A stretch of DNA of 64,000 nucleotides from Schaalia odontolytica (GCF_031191545.1 NZ_CP133472.1:2232001-2296000), one strand, 5' to 3'; positions 26,515 to 37,010 are shown, counted from the stretch's first letter. Notes: a model not told the origin generated them from the letters alone. Translations and numbers: made by a program.

Positions 26515-27849
26515 GTGACCACGACGCCGATTCCGAATAATGAAGCCGCTCCCGAATCTGCCGCCTCGACGTCTGAGGAGGCCGTTGCCTCGAGGACGAT
26601 CGCAGCGTCCGAGGTGCCCGAGCACCCCTTCGCCCGCATTGGCGAAGACGGGACTGTCTATGTCAAGGATGGAGACGAGGAGCGCGTCATCGGCGGCTTC
26701 CCCGAGGGTATTCCCGCCTCTCCCTACGCCCTTTACGAGCGTCGGTACGCCGACCTTGCGGCCACGATCAAGCTGTTCGAGGATCGCCTGGCCACCCTGA
26801 GTCCGCGCGACATCGATCAGACGCTTGCGACGCTGCGTGAGCAGGTTGTTTCGCCCAACGTTATCGGTGACATCCCGGCGCTGCGCGAGCGCGTCGCGGC
26901 CGTTGCGAAGGCCGGCGAGGAACGCAAGGAAATCGCGCGCGAAGAGCGCAAGGCTGCGAAGGCTCAGGCTCTCGCCGAGCGCACCTCCGTTGTCGAGCGC
27001 GCGGAGTCGATCGTTGCGCAGGATCCCGCAAAGACCCACTGGAAGCAGTCCGGACAGACGCTGCGCGATCTGCTTGACGAGTGGAAGAATCTTCAGCGTC
27101 GCGGTCCCCGACTGGAGAAGGCCGTGGAGGACGAGCTGTGGAAGCGCTTCTCCTCTGCTCGCACGCAGTTCGATCGTCACCGTCGCCAGTACTTCTCCCA
27201 GCTCGATCAGGCTCAGTCTGAGGCCAAGCGTGTGAAGGAAGCTCTCATTGCCGAGGCTGAGGCCCTGTCCTCGTCCGAGGATTGGTCGCGCACGTCCGGT
27301 GCTTACCGTGAACTCATGAACCGCTGGAAGGCCGCCCCCCGCGCGTCCCGCAGGGAAGACGATGCCCTGTGGGCTCGCTTCCGCGCTGCCCAGCAGGTCT
27401 TCTTCGACGCACGTCGTGCCAAGGACGAAGCCACTGACGCCGAGTATCGCGAGAACCTCGTCGCGAAGGAAGCGATCCTCGTGGACGCCGAGGCGATCCT
27501 GCCGGTCACCGATATCGATCGTGCCAAGGCTCAGCTGCGCCAGATTCAGGACCGCTGGGAAGATGTTGGTCGCGTGCCGTCCTCCGACCTACACCGCATC
27601 GAGGGCCGCCTGCGTGCCGTTGAGGCCGCGGTCCGTGACGCTGAGGAGAAGGAATGGCGCCGCACCAACCCGGAGACACGCGCCCGCGCGGCCGGTATGG
27701 TCGGTCAGCTCGAAGAGCAGATCGCTCAGCTTGAGCGTTCCCTCGCCGAGGCTGAGTCCAAGGGCGACGACAAGGCTGCCAAGAGCGTGCGCGAGACCCT
27801 TGAGACCAAGCGTGCCTGGCTCGCGCAGATCTCCTCGTCCATGGAGTGA
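26515..27849 (+). CDS. DUF349 domain-containing protein
   Basis: 444 residues from a GTG with AGAAGGA upstream. An acidic Ala/Glu-rich N-terminus (1-50) and the short region FARIGEDGTVYVKDG are followed by several helical DUF349 repeats of about 70 residues (WKQSGQTLRDLLDEWKNL; WSRTSGAYRELMNRWKA; DIDRAKAQLRQIQDRW). A C-terminal coiled coil completes it. The biochemical role of DUF349 proteins is not established. A palindromic operator candidate precedes it. Confidence 0.85.
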   Translation: MTTTPIPNNEAAPESAASTSEEAVASRTIAASEVPEHPFARIGEDGTVYVKDGDEERVIGGFPEGIPASPYALYERRYADLAATIKLFEDRLATLSPRDIDQTLATLREQVVSPNVIGDIPALRERVAAVAKAGEERKEIAREERKAAKAQALAERTSVVERAESIVAQDPAKTHWKQSGQTLRDLLDEWKNLQRRGPRLEKAVEDELWKRFSSARTQFDRHRRQYFSQLDQAQSEAKRVKEALIAEAEALSSSEDWSRTSGAYRELMNRWKAAPRASRREDDALWARFRAAQQVFFDARRAKDEATDAEYRENLVAKEAILVDAEAILPVTDIDRAKAQLRQIQDRWEDVGRVPSSDLHRIEGRLRAVEAAVRDAEEKEWRRTNPETRARAAGMVGQLEEQIAQLERSLAEAESKGDDKAAKSVRETLETKRAWLAQISSSME

Positions 27850-27850
27850 C

Positions 27851-28570
27851 ATGCGGCTTCACGTGATTCCGTCGCCTTTCTACGCGGCGAATGGGCTTGT
27901 GCTCGTCCCTTCCGGGGCGGGCACAGCCCTTGTTGTCGATCCCTCCGCCGGCATTCAGCACCTGATCCGCGAGGTCCTCGGGCTTGAGGGCGTGAGTGTC
28001 GGCGCGGTGCTGCTCACTCACGGGCACCCCGACCACGTCTGGGATGCCGCTGAGGTCTCCACGTGGGGACCCGATGGTGCCACCGTCCCCGTGTACGTGC
28101 CCGGACCCGACATGTATCGTATGGATGACCCGGCTTCGTTCCTGCCGATGCCGCTGCCGGACTTCGTCGGCGACTGGGTGAAGCCCACCGACTTGCGCGA
28201 GGCACCCAGCGATTCCTTCGAGGTAGTCCCGGGCCTGTGGTTGCGCATGGTCCCGGCTCCTGGCCACACGGAAGGATCTGCAGTCTTCCTGGGTGAGAGC
28301 CCTCTGGACATTCGTGTGAACAATCAATCCTTCTACTCGTCGAGCGAGCCGGTTCCGTGGGCGATGAGCGCGGACGTGCTCTTCAAGGACAGCGTTGGGC
28401 GCACCGACCTGCCAGGCGGTGATGAAACGCAAATGCGTCACTCGCTGCGTACCATTTCTAACGCTCTTGACCCGCGCACAGTCCTTGTTCCCGGTCACGG
28501 GCCGGCGACGACGCTGAGCGATGAGATAACCTCGAATCAGTATTTGATCCGCGCACGCCGTATCGGCTAA
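27851..28570 (+). CDS. MBL-fold metallo-hydrolase (glyoxalase II-like)
   Basis: 239 residues. The metal motif LTHGHPDHVWD is near residues 54-64, the second histidine is in PAPGHTEGSA and the last in LVPGHGPATT. This is the glyoxalase II-like subgroup, often linked to thiol-ester hydrolysis; the substrate is unknown. The start overlaps no gene but sits one base after the DUF349 stop, with GGAG within that gene's end. In actinobacteria this gene commonly sits between DUF349 or peptidyl-prolyl isomerase genes and hisS. Confidence 0.85.
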   Translation: MRLHVIPSPFYAANGLVLVPSGAGTALVVDPSAGIQHLIREVLGLEGVSVGAVLLTHGHPDHVWDAAEVSTWGPDGATVPVYVPGPDMYRMDDPASFLPMPLPDFVGDWVKPTDLREAPSDSFEVVPGLWLRMVPAPGHTEGSAVFLGESPLDIRVNNQSFYSSSEPVPWAMSADVLFKDSVGRTDLPGGDETQMRHSLRTISNALDPRTVLVPGHGPATTLSDEITSNQYLIRARRIG

Positions 28571-28601
28571 CGCCCGACCTTCCTCACAGAAAGAACGCTT
28601 C

Positions 28602-29954
28602 ATGGTTCGCACGTCCCTGTCCGGTTTTCCCGAATGGCTCCCCGAGGGGCGCATCATTGAGATGCACGTCCTCGACGAGCTGCGGCGCGTGTTTGAATTG
28701 CATGGCTTCGCGGGTATCGAAACCCGTGCGGTCGAGACCCTGGAACAGCTGGAGGCGAAGGGCGAAACCTCCAAGGAGATCTACGTGCTCGACCGCCTGC
28801 AGGCCCTCAAGGCGGCTGAGTTGGGGGCGCGTGCTCCCAAGGACAAGGGTATGGGGCTGCACTTCGATCTGACGGTGCCTTTCGCGCGTTACGTCGTGGA
28901 GAATGCCAACGAACTGGATTTCCCCTTCAAGCGCTATCAGATCCAGAAAGTCTGGCGTGGTGAGCGTCCCCAGGATGGTCGTTTCCGTGAGTTCACGCAG
29001 GCGGACATCGACGTCGTCGGTAACGGCGAGCTCCCCTTCCACTTTGAGGTCGACCTGCCGCTCGTGATGGCTGAGGCCCTCAACAACCTGCCGATCCCTC
29101 CCGTTCGCGTGCTCGTCAATAACCGCAAGGTCGTCCAGGGGGTGTGTGACTCCCTGGGTGTGACCGACGTCGAAGGTGCCCTGCGTGGCCTTGACAAGAT
29201 TGACAAGATCGGACCGGAGGGCGTGGCCGTAGAGCTCGCCCAGTCCGGCATTAGCGGTGATCAGGCCTCCGTCCTGTTGCGTATGGCGCAGGTCCGCTCC
29301 TGTGACTCGGCTGAGATTCGTCAGCGCCTGGCTGACCTCGGTGTGAGCGGCGAGCTGCTCGAAGAGGGGCTGCGTGAGCTGACCGAGTTGCTTGATACGG
29401 CGAACAAGCGCATGCCCGGAGTCGTCGTCGCAGACCTGAAGATCGCGCGCGGCCTCGACTACTACACGGGTAGCGTCTACGAGTCCGAGATCGAAGGCCA
29501 TGAGGACCTGGGGTCGATCTGCTCGGGTGGCCGCTATGACTCTCTCGCGAAGGACGGCAAGCGCACCTACCCGGGCGTGGGTCTGTCAATTGGTGTCTCG
29601 CGCCTCGTGTCGCGCATGATTTCCGCGCCGATGGTCAAGGCGTCACGCAAGGTTCCCACGGCGGTCGTCGTCGCGGTCATCACCGAGGATCAGCGCGAGC
29701 GTTCCGAGGCGATTGCGGCAGCGCTGCGCGCACGTGGGATTTCAACGGACGTCGCACCGAGCGCCGCCAAGTTCGGCAAGCAGATCAAGTTCGCTGACAA
29801 GCGTGGCATTCCCTTCGTCTGGTTCCCCGGTGATGATGGGGCGGCGGACACGGTCAAGGACATTCGCACCGGAGAGCAGGTGGAGGCCGATCCGGCGACC
29901 TGGACGATTCCGGCCTCAGACGCGGTCGCCTCCGTCGAGAGGGTGACGGACTGA
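28602..29954 (+). CDS. hisS: Histidyl-tRNA synthetase
   Basis: 450 residues. Class II enzyme charging tRNA-His. Motif 2 region (FKRYQIQKVWRGERPQDGR), the histidine-specific RGLDYYTG, motif 3 (GVGLSIGVSRL) and a C-terminal anticodon-binding domain (VVAVITEDQRER) are present. The following GTPase gene begins immediately after its stop. Confidence 0.95.
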   Translation: MVRTSLSGFPEWLPEGRIIEMHVLDELRRVFELHGFAGIETRAVETLEQLEAKGETSKEIYVLDRLQALKAAELGARAPKDKGMGLHFDLTVPFARYVVENANELDFPFKRYQIQKVWRGERPQDGRFREFTQADIDVVGNGELPFHFEVDLPLVMAEALNNLPIPPVRVLVNNRKVVQGVCDSLGVTDVEGALRGLDKIDKIGPEGVAVELAQSGISGDQASVLLRMAQVRSCDSAEIRQRLADLGVSGELLEEGLRELTELLDTANKRMPGVVVADLKIARGLDYYTGSVYESEIEGHEDLGSICSGGRYDSLAKDGKRTYPGVGLSIGVSRLVSRMISAPMVKASRKVPTAVVVAVITEDQRERSEAIAAALRARGISTDVAPSAAKFGKQIKFADKRGIPFVWFPGDDGAADTVKDIRTGEQVEADPATWTIPASDAVASVERVTD

Positions 29955-31610
29955 GTGCCGCTCACGTCGGTTGAGTCGGCCCGCGCATTGGCGGACGCCC
30001 TTGAGCAGTCCCTGGAGGCGATGCCCCAGGGGAGCCGCGGTGACGCTGAACGCGCGCTGCGTCGTCTGCAAGACATCGTCCTCCCGCGCCTGGAGGACGC
30101 CGACGCGCCGTTGCTGGTCGTCGTTGGCGGTTCGACGGGGTCGGGTAAATCGACTCTCGTCAATTCCTTGCTGGGGCGAAATGTGAGTCGTGCCGGGGCG
30201 GTGCGTCCGACGACGCGTCGGCCCGTCCTGGTGTGCTCGCAGGAGTCGCGCGCGTGGTTCATGTCCGATCGGGTGTTGCCCCGTCTGGCTAAGCACGCCG
30301 GCGAGGGCGGAGAGAGTCTTGACGCCATCACTATTGCGGTTGATGACACGCTGTGGTCGGGCGTCGGCATCCTGGACGCACCGGACATTGACTCAGTGGA
30401 GGATGGCAACCGTCGCCTTGCCGCGGAGCTCCTCGACGGCGCGGACCTGTGGGTGTTCGTCACGAGCGCGGCACGCTACGCGGATGCCGTTGCCTGGAAG
30501 CACCTGGAGGATGCGGCGAGCCGCGGATTGCGAGTCGCGATCGTCCTCAATCGCGTGCCAGCAGGGGCAGCGCAGGAGATTTCCGCCGACCTCGCAGCGC
30601 TCGCGCAGCGCCGAGGCTTGGGCGATGTCCCGATCATGACGATCGATGAGCAACCCCTCACCGAAGGCCGTTTGCCCATCGACGCGGTGGCTCCCGTTGG
30701 CTCGTTCTTGGAGTCGATCGGTCAAGATGCCGCGCAGCGTGCTGCCATCGTTCGCCGTTCACTTGCGGGAGCTGTGTCGGCGTCATTGGGGGAGTCGCTC
30801 AGCGCTCTCGACGGTGCCCGCGAACATAATCGCGCGTTTAAGCAAGCCATTGACGGGATTGAGCGGACCGTCGCGTCGTGCGCGCGGGAGGTCGCGTCCT
30901 CATCAAGCGACGACGTCCTGCGCGGGGAAGTGAGCGCACGTATCGCCGAGGTGCTCGGTTCGTGGGATATGACGCGTACGATCTCTCGTTTCATGTCGGG
31001 ACTGGGCGCTCGGGTGATGGGTGCTCTGCGCGGCGAGGCGGCGCCGGACATTCAGGTACAGCGGGACCTGACGGGCGGCTTGGCGGCTCGTCTAGCCGAC
31101 CAGTATCACCGGGCGTGGGATGAGGCTCTCCGTGCCGCTCGCCCGGTTCTTGGAGGCGATCAGCTGCCGGATCCGCTTCTCGATGCGGACGAGGCGTCGC
31201 AGCGCGCGCGGCGTACCGCCCAGGAATGGACAGCCGAGGTCACTGAAATTATTCGTGCGCAGGCCGAGTCTTCGCACGTGAGCGGCAGGCTTCTGGCCGG
31301 AGGAATCAACGTCGTCACGGTCTCTTTGATGGTCAGCGTGTTCGCGATGACCGGTGGGCTGACAGGCCTCGAGGTCGGCGTCGCGGGCGCATCGGCTGCA
31401 CTCTCGCAGACGGTTCTGGAGTCCTTCTTCGGGGAGCGTACCGTCCGCTCTCTCGCTCAGCAGGCGCGTGACGCGCTGGAGAGCAGCGCGCTGTCGTCCC
31501 TGCAGGGCGTTGTGGCACCCGTGTTTGCTCTGTTAGATCGTTCCGACGAAGGCGTACGCCTGGATGCGCTGGATAAGGCGTTGGGTGAGGCTCGGGAGGT
31601 CCTCGCATGA
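29955..31610 (+). CDS. Dynamin-like membrane-associated GTPase (first of pair)
   Basis: 551 residues, GTG directly after the hisS stop. P-loop GGSTGSGKS (58-66), G3-like DAPDID and a G4 position reading NRVP rather than NKxD. A long helical region follows. The hydrophobic segment at about 449-482 (VVTVSLMVSVFAMTGGLTGL) probably inserts in the membrane. Paired GTPases of this kind are common in actinobacteria, often mislabelled ABC transporter; bacterial dynamins act in membrane remodelling. It overlaps the next GTPase by four bases, suggesting a heteromeric partner. Confidence 0.7.
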   Translation: MPLTSVESARALADALEQSLEAMPQGSRGDAERALRRLQDIVLPRLEDADAPLLVVVGGSTGSGKSTLVNSLLGRNVSRAGAVRPTTRRPVLVCSQESRAWFMSDRVLPRLAKHAGEGGESLDAITIAVDDTLWSGVGILDAPDIDSVEDGNRRLAAELLDGADLWVFVTSAARYADAVAWKHLEDAASRGLRVAIVLNRVPAGAAQEISADLAALAQRRGLGDVPIMTIDEQPLTEGRLPIDAVAPVGSFLESIGQDAAQRAAIVRRSLAGAVSASLGESLSALDGAREHNRAFKQAIDGIERTVASCAREVASSSSDDVLRGEVSARIAEVLGSWDMTRTISRFMSGLGARVMGALRGEAAPDIQVQRDLTGGLAARLADQYHRAWDEALRAARPVLGGDQLPDPLLDADEASQRARRTAQEWTAEVTEIIRAQAESSHVSGRLLAGGINVVTVSLMVSVFAMTGGLTGLEVGVAGASAALSQTVLESFFGERTVRSLAQQARDALESSALSSLQGVVAPVFALLDRSDEGVRLDALDKALGEAREVLA

Positions 31611-33196
31611 GGCGTTCGAAGGGCACGGTCGCATCGGCGGCCTCGGAACTCAACGAGATATGCGCGCTGGCGGCCCCAGATATTGATGACGCAACCTTGT
31701 CTCAGGTTCAGCAGCTGATCGACGTCACCTCGGAGCGTAGCGAGATCGATCCAACGTGGTGTGTCATCGGCATGCTGGGAGGGACGGGTGCGGGCAAGTC
31801 CTCGCTGGTGAACGCGTTGAGCGGGGCAGAAGTCGTGACCGCCGGTGTCCGTCGCCCGACGACGAACGAGGCGTGTGCGGTCCTTCCTGCGGGCCGTGCG
31901 CCCCGTGAGCTCCTCGGGTGGCTGGGAGTCGCGCGGCGCGTGGAAGCACCGAAGGCTCTGCCCGGTGACACGGTGGTCATCGACCTGCCTGACATCGACT
32001 CGATTGAGGTGAGCCACGCTGAGATCGCCGATCGCCTCGCCTCTCGCGTGGATGCGCTCGTGGTTGTTGTCAATCCGCAGAAGTATGCGGATGCTCGGCT
32101 TCACGACGAGTGGCTCTCTCGTCTTCGTTCCTCCCATGCGTCGGTGACCGTCGTGCTCACGCACATCGATACGGTTGCCCCGGCCGAGAGAGAATCGATC
32201 GAGCGGGATCTGCGTCGCCTTCTCTGTGCGCGCGGCATGAGCACCGCGACGGTGCTGTGCGTGTCGTCGGCGACCGGCGAAGGAGTGCCTGGCCTCGCCA
32301 AGCATCTCTCCAAGGAGGCGGAACGCGTGTCGCGTCAGGCAGCGAGGGCTCGCCAAGCCCTGCGTGAGGCGGCGCTGCTGATTCGTGACGCGGTCGGTCT
32401 GGAAGGCGCGGTGCGCGGGATTGAAACGGACGGCTTGGCCTCCGAACTGTGCGTCGCCGCCGCAGACCTTGCGGGTGCGCCGATCATTGCCGAGGCCGTG
32501 GCCGGCTCCACGATGCGTGCAGGTAAGCGTGCGGGTGGATGGCTGCCGTTGCGATGGATCGCGTGGATGGGCGTGGATCCGTTGCGACGGCTACACCTGG
32601 ACGATGAGTCTCGCTCCGAAGGCGCGACGACACCGACGCTGCCGACGCCGTCCTCGTCGGACGAGGCCTCTTTCGTCAATGATGTGCGCCGCGAGGTGGG
32701 GGAGCGTTCCCAGGGGCGGCCGGCGGCGTGGCGGGGTCGCTTGGTTGAACGCGCACTCCAAGGTGCGCGAGACGTTCCGGCTGCCGCTCGCCGCGAGGTC
32801 GGTGGGCACGTTCGGGTGGTGACGGGTGCTCCGTCGACGAGTCGTTTACTGGGAGGAGTGCAGCTGCTCGCGTGGGCGGTCTGCCTGGTGGGAGCCGCGT
32901 GGATAGGCCTCGTTCACCTCGGACGAGCGGTGCTGATCGACTGGGAGGTTCCGGCGCTCGGTCCGATTCCCGCTCCGACCGCGCTCGTTGGCATCTCACT
33001 CGCGGTGACCGTGCTCCTTGCCGGCATTAACCGGGGCGTGTGCCGATGGGCCGCTGGGCGTCGCCATCGCGCGGTCATGCGCGATCTGAGGGGACTGTGC
33101 CGCGACGAGGTCGAGCGCCTCGTGGTCGCGCCGGTGCGAGCCGAAGACAACCGACAGGTGACGATCGCCTCCTTTATTGCGCGCCTACGCTTGTGA
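31607..33196 (+). CDS. Dynamin-like membrane-associated GTPase (second of pair)
   Basis: 529 residues. P-loop GGTGAGKSS (58-66), G3 DLPDIDS, and LTHID at the G4 position. A pair of C-terminal membrane helices (about 421-445 and 453-475) ends in a basic cytoplasmic tail. It resembles YfjP/EngA-like membrane GTPases. Starting within the end of the first GTPase gene (ATGA), it is presumably made with it. Confidence 0.7.
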   Translation: MRRSKGTVASAASELNEICALAAPDIDDATLSQVQQLIDVTSERSEIDPTWCVIGMLGGTGAGKSSLVNALSGAEVVTAGVRRPTTNEACAVLPAGRAPRELLGWLGVARRVEAPKALPGDTVVIDLPDIDSIEVSHAEIADRLASRVDALVVVVNPQKYADARLHDEWLSRLRSSHASVTVVLTHIDTVAPAERESIERDLRRLLCARGMSTATVLCVSSATGEGVPGLAKHLSKEAERVSRQAARARQALREAALLIRDAVGLEGAVRGIETDGLASELCVAAADLAGAPIIAEAVAGSTMRAGKRAGGWLPLRWIAWMGVDPLRRLHLDDESRSEGATTPTLPTPSSSDEASFVNDVRREVGERSQGRPAAWRGRLVERALQGARDVPAAARREVGGHVRVVTGAPSTSRLLGGVQLLAWAVCLVGAAWIGLVHLGRAVLIDWEVPALGPIPAPTALVGISLAVTVLLAGINRGVCRWAAGRRHRAVMRDLRGLCRDEVERLVVAPVRAEDNRQVTIASFIARLRL

Positions 33197-33425
33197 TCGG
33201 CGTGACGGTTGTGTCAGTGTCGAGCTCGTAGAACAGTGAGTTCGCCGACCACGCGCTCCGTGCCCCCGATACGGCGAGTAAGCTGAAGGTAGCGATGAGG
33301 CGCTGCCCCTTGTTATGGTGCCCGCGGGACGCGGGATTTGTTGTTATGGGTGAGGCCGCGCCGAGGAGCCGAGTAGGCCCACCCCGATGGTTTTGCTACC
33401 CACATGCAACATGCAAGGAACAACC
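33197..33425 (+). promoter_or_regulatory. Upstream region of the DEAD-box helicase
   Basis: 229 bases without a convincing gene. TAGAAC (33228-33233) and TAAGCT (33279-33284) are possible -10 elements, implying a leader of roughly 140-190 bases. Cold-shock-type helicase mRNAs often have long leaders, but no specific structure could be assigned. Confidence 0.3.
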
Positions 33426-35588
33426 ATGCCCTCTGAGGACTATATGGAAGACGCCCGCGACGAGCGTAACGACATCGGTGACGCCGATGAGAGCCTCGGC
33501 CTCGTCGATGACACCGGCGCAGACATCGAAGCATCCGCCGAGGAGCTGGAAGAAGACACCGTCACCTTCGCAAGCCTCGGTCTGCCCGAGGAGATCCTCG
33601 CGGCCGTGACCGACATGGGATTTCGTGTTCCCACACCTATTCAGGCAGCCGCCATCCCGCCTCTGCTGGAACTGCGCGACGTCGTCGGTATCGCCCAGAC
33701 GGGCACCGGCAAGACCGCTGCCTTTGGCCTGCCGCTGCTGGCGATCGTTGACGCGGATGAACGCGACGTTCAGGCCCTCGTCCTGGCTCCCACCCGCGAG
33801 CTCGCGATGCAGAGCGCCCAGGCGATTGAGGACTTTGCGGCGCGCACCGCTCGACTCGATGTCGTCCCCGTGTACGGTGGCTCGCCCTACGGCCCGCAGA
33901 TCGGTGCCCTCAAGCGCGGAGCCCAGGTTGTCGTCGGCACGCCGGGTCGCGTCATCGATCTCATCGACAAGGGTGCCCTGGACCTGTCCAACGTGCGCAT
34001 GCTGGTCCTCGATGAGGCTGACGAGATGCTGCGCATGGGATTTGCTGAGGATGTGGAGACGATCGCGTCGAGCGCCCCGGATGATCGCCTGACGGCCCTG
34101 TTCAGCGCTACGATGCCTGCCGCCATCGAGAAGGTTGCCCGAGAGCACCTGAAGAATCCGGTCAAGGTCGCGGTCTCTACCGAGTCTTCCACGGTCGATA
34201 CGATTCACCAGACCTACGCGGTCGTGCCCTACAAGCACAAGATCGGTGCGCTCTCACGCGTGCTCGCCACACGCGCCCAGCACATCAAGGAGGGCCAGGA
34301 AGCAGCCGACGCTGCCATTGTGTTCGTGCGTACCCGCGCCGATGTCGAAGAGGTGTCCCTGGAACTGTCGGGGCGTGGATTCCGCGCCGCCGGTATCTCC
34401 GGCGACGTCGCCCAGACCGAGCGAGAACGCATGGTGGAGCGCCTAAAGAATGGCTCGCTCGACGTGCTGGTCGCGACCGACGTGGCTGCACGAGGCCTTG
34501 ACGTTGAACGTATCTCGCTCGTCGTTAACTTCGACGTTCCGCGTGAGCCGGAAGCCTACGTTCACCGCATCGGCCGTACGGGTCGCGCGGGCCGTGAGGG
34601 CCGCGCGCTTACCTTCTTCACCCCGCGCGAACACGGCCGTCTGCGCCGCATCGAGAAGCTGACTGGCACCGAGATGGAAGAGGTCGAGATTCCCTCGCCC
34701 GCAGCTGTCTCCGAGTTCCGCGCCAGTCGCCTGCTTGAGGGCCTGTCTGCTCGCATCGAGCGAGGCCGTCTGGACATGTACAAGCGCCTGCTCGCCGACC
34801 TGGGCGATGAGATCTCCGTCGAGGACATTGCCGCCGCTCTGATGGCTACCGCCGTCGGCGACGAGGGCCCGGCACCGCGCGTGGAGAAGGATCGCCGCGG
34901 CAACGGCAAGGTCCGCCGCGAGGAGAAGCTGGACGAGTCCGGCGAGTTCGTCGGTGCCTCCTTCGAGGCAGGCCGTGACAAGGATCGTCCGCTGAAGGGC
35001 GGCGCGAGTGGTGCTCGTCGTCGTGGTGGTGGCCGTGCGGCTCCCGGTGCCGGCATTCGCTACCGCATCGAGGTCGGCAAGAAGGACCGCGTCAAGCCCG
35101 GTTCCATCGTCGGCGCCATTGCCGGTGAGGGCGGCATTGACGGCCGCGACATTGGCAACATTGAAATCTACCCGACCTTTTCTCTGGTGGACATCACCGC
35201 CGACCTGTCCGGTGAACAGCTGTCGCGCATCTCCAAGGGATACGTGTCCGGCCGCCAGCTGCGCATCCGCGTGGACGAGGGCCCCGGCGCGCGTTCGCAC
35301 GGCGACCGCAGTGGTTTCGAGCGCCGTGACTTTGATCGCGATAACCGAGGCCGCGGTGGCTACGGCGATCGGGAGGGCCGCTTCGGTGAGCGCGACGAGA
35401 AGCGCCCGCATCGCTTTGAGAAAGGCGACGGATCGCGTCCTCGCCGCAGCGTTCGTACCGAACGCTGGGAGAAGGACATCAAGCGCACGCGTCGTGAGCG
35501 CGATGGCGGCCGCGATGGCGGCTGGGACCGCGATGGTGGCCGTGACGGCGGACGACGCCACTTCGGCAAGCGTCGTTACGACGACTGA
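33426..35588 (+). CDS. deaD: DEAD-box ATP-dependent RNA helicase (DeaD/CsdA type)
   Basis: 720 residues; ATG chosen for AAGGA upstream. The acidic N-terminal extension (1-45) is followed by the Q-motif, AQTGTGKT near 88, PTRELA, DEADEML near 195, SATMP near 226 and HRIGRTGRAGR near 380. A DbpA-like RNA-binding domain lies at about 541-621 and the tail is rich in Arg, Gly and Asp. It unwinds structured RNA in ribosome assembly and mRNA decay, especially in the cold. Its last 13 bases overlap the convergent MFS gene. Confidence 0.92.
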   Translation: MPSEDYMEDARDERNDIGDADESLGLVDDTGADIEASAEELEEDTVTFASLGLPEEILAAVTDMGFRVPTPIQAAAIPPLLELRDVVGIAQTGTGKTAAFGLPLLAIVDADERDVQALVLAPTRELAMQSAQAIEDFAARTARLDVVPVYGGSPYGPQIGALKRGAQVVVGTPGRVIDLIDKGALDLSNVRMLVLDEADEMLRMGFAEDVETIASSAPDDRLTALFSATMPAAIEKVAREHLKNPVKVAVSTESSTVDTIHQTYAVVPYKHKIGALSRVLATRAQHIKEGQEAADAAIVFVRTRADVEEVSLELSGRGFRAAGISGDVAQTERERMVERLKNGSLDVLVATDVAARGLDVERISLVVNFDVPREPEAYVHRIGRTGRAGREGRALTFFTPREHGRLRRIEKLTGTEMEEVEIPSPAAVSEFRASRLLEGLSARIERGRLDMYKRLLADLGDEISVEDIAAALMATAVGDEGPAPRVEKDRRGNGKVRREEKLDESGEFVGASFEAGRDKDRPLKGGASGARRRGGGRAAPGAGIRYRIEVGKKDRVKPGSIVGAIAGEGGIDGRDIGNIEIYPTFSLVDITADLSGEQLSRISKGYVSGRQLRIRVDEGPGARSHGDRSGFERRDFDRDNRGRGGYGDREGRFGERDEKRPHRFEKGDGSRPRRSVRTERWEKDIKRTRRERDGGRDGGWDRDGGRDGGRRHFGKRRYDD

Positions 35589-36985
35589 GCGGCACTCGCC
35601 GAATCCGTGGAGTGCTCCGGTGATGGACGTAGTCGCCGAACGGTGACGACCGTGACGATGGCGAGCGCAGCAGCGATCACCCAATAGGGAGCGTAGGTCG
35701 CCCCGCCCGTTCGGGCGGTGGCGGCCCACGCGCTCATGGCCACCGACACGAGAGCAAGCTCGAGAGCTGGGCCTGCGGAATCAGCGACCTGAAGCCATGA
35801 AGCGACGCGCCCATGCTTGGCTTCGGGCGTGACCTCGAGAGCCATGACGGATAGGGGAGCGTGGAGGAGGCCCATGCCGAGGCCGACTAGCATCCAGCCG
35901 ATCAGAGCCACCCACCCGGGAATAGCTGGAATCAGGAGTGCCCCGACCGGGATCGCGCCGATTGCCATCAGCGAGCCCCCAAGGACGGGAAGGCGGCGGC
36001 GCCAGAGCGGATCATGCGCACGTGCCTGAGCCACGGACCCCACCGACCACGTGAGCGAGCCGAGCGTGACCCACCAGGCGGAGGATGACTCGGACCAGGA
36101 GTGCACCCGCTGCAGGACCAGCGGAATCATGACGCTCAGACCGACCTGGGCCGACATAGCGCACAAGCGCGCGAGGATCGCCGAGGGCATTCCGGGGCGC
36201 GAGCGGAACGTACCGCGTGGCAAGAGGCGGGGTAGTGCCCACGCCGTGAGCGCAGCTCCGAGGGCGAATACCCCGAGCTGAGAGAGCGGGTCCCGAAGAG
36301 CGCCTGCGAGTTGCAAGAGAACGACGCCCAATCCTGCTAGCATCGCGTCGCGTGCAAGCGAGGCCAGGCGAGATGCCTTTCTGGCCTTACTCGCGGGAAC
36401 CGAGCGCAGCACGTAGACCACCGGCACGGCGGCGATCACGATGAAGATTGGAACGACTCCGAACACGTAGCGCCATCCCCAGATCTGCGTGACGTGGCCA
36501 GCGATTGCGGGGCCGACAAGGGAAGGCAACACCCAGGCCAGCGAGAAAGATGCGAAAAACGAGGGGCGGTGGCGCGGGGATGCAACCGAACCGATGAGGA
36601 CGTAGAGAGGGACGATGAGCAGGCCTCCTCCGAGTCCCTGCATCGCGCGCCCCGCGACAAAGACGACGACGTTGGGCCCCACGGCTGAGATGACGAGCCC
36701 CACTGCGAAGAGCAGCATGCCGACAAAAAGGACGATGCGCGGCCCCTTCCAATCCGCCAGGGCCCCGGCGACCACCGTCGCGCACAGCTGCGCCGCCATC
36801 GCAGAGCCTGCAGCGATCGGATACCAGGAGGCTGCATCGTAGGACGCGACGACCGTGGGCATGATCGTCGTGGCTGCCAGCTCCTCGAATGCGACGAGCG
36901 TGATCAGGAGGACGGAACCGATCGCCAATCCGATTTCGGCGGGCGTCCACGAGGCGGATGAGGAAGAAGATGCATCGGCGGGCAT
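35576..36985 (-). CDS. MFS transporter
   Basis: 469 residues with 12-14 predicted membrane helices, beginning near residue 15 ([20 protein letters not shown]). The conserved loop [11 protein letters not shown] lies between helices 2 and 3. The pattern suits drug/H+ antiporters, but the substrate is unknown. The frame stays open far upstream through antisense aspS. The ATG at 36985 was chosen because hydrophobic sequence begins just after it and a -10 element sits 7 bases upstream. Confidence 0.8.
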   Translation of the reverse strand: MPADASSSSSASWTPAEIGLAIGSVLLITLVAFEELAATTIMPTVVASYDAASWYPIAAGSAMAAQLCATVVAGALADWKGPRIVLFVGMLLFAVGLVISAVGPNVVVFVAGRAMQGLGGGLLIVPLYVLIGSVASPRHRPSFFASFSLAWVLPSLVGPAIAGHVTQIWGWRYVFGVVPIFIVIAAVPVVYVLRSVPASKARKASRLASLARDAMLAGLGVVLLQLAGALRDPLSQLGVFALGAALTAWALPRLLPRGTFRSRPGMPSAILARLCAMSAQVGLSVMIPLVLQRVHSWSESSSAWWVTLGSLTWSVGSVAQARAHDPLWRRRLPVLGGSLMAIGAIPVGALLIPAIPGWVALIGWMLVGLGMGLLHAPLSVMALEVTPEAKHGRVASWLQVADSAGPALELALVSVAMSAWAATARTGGATYAPYWVIAAALAIVTVVTVRRLRPSPEHSTDSASAAQSS

Positions 36986-36998
36986 GTTGACTATCCTA
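36986..36998 (-). promoter_or_regulatory. Leaderless promoter -10 of the MFS gene
   Basis: On the minus strand TAGGAT (36998-36993) ends 7 bases before the ATG. Confidence 0.5.
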
Positions 36999-37010
36999 CT
37001 CGCGGCTGGC

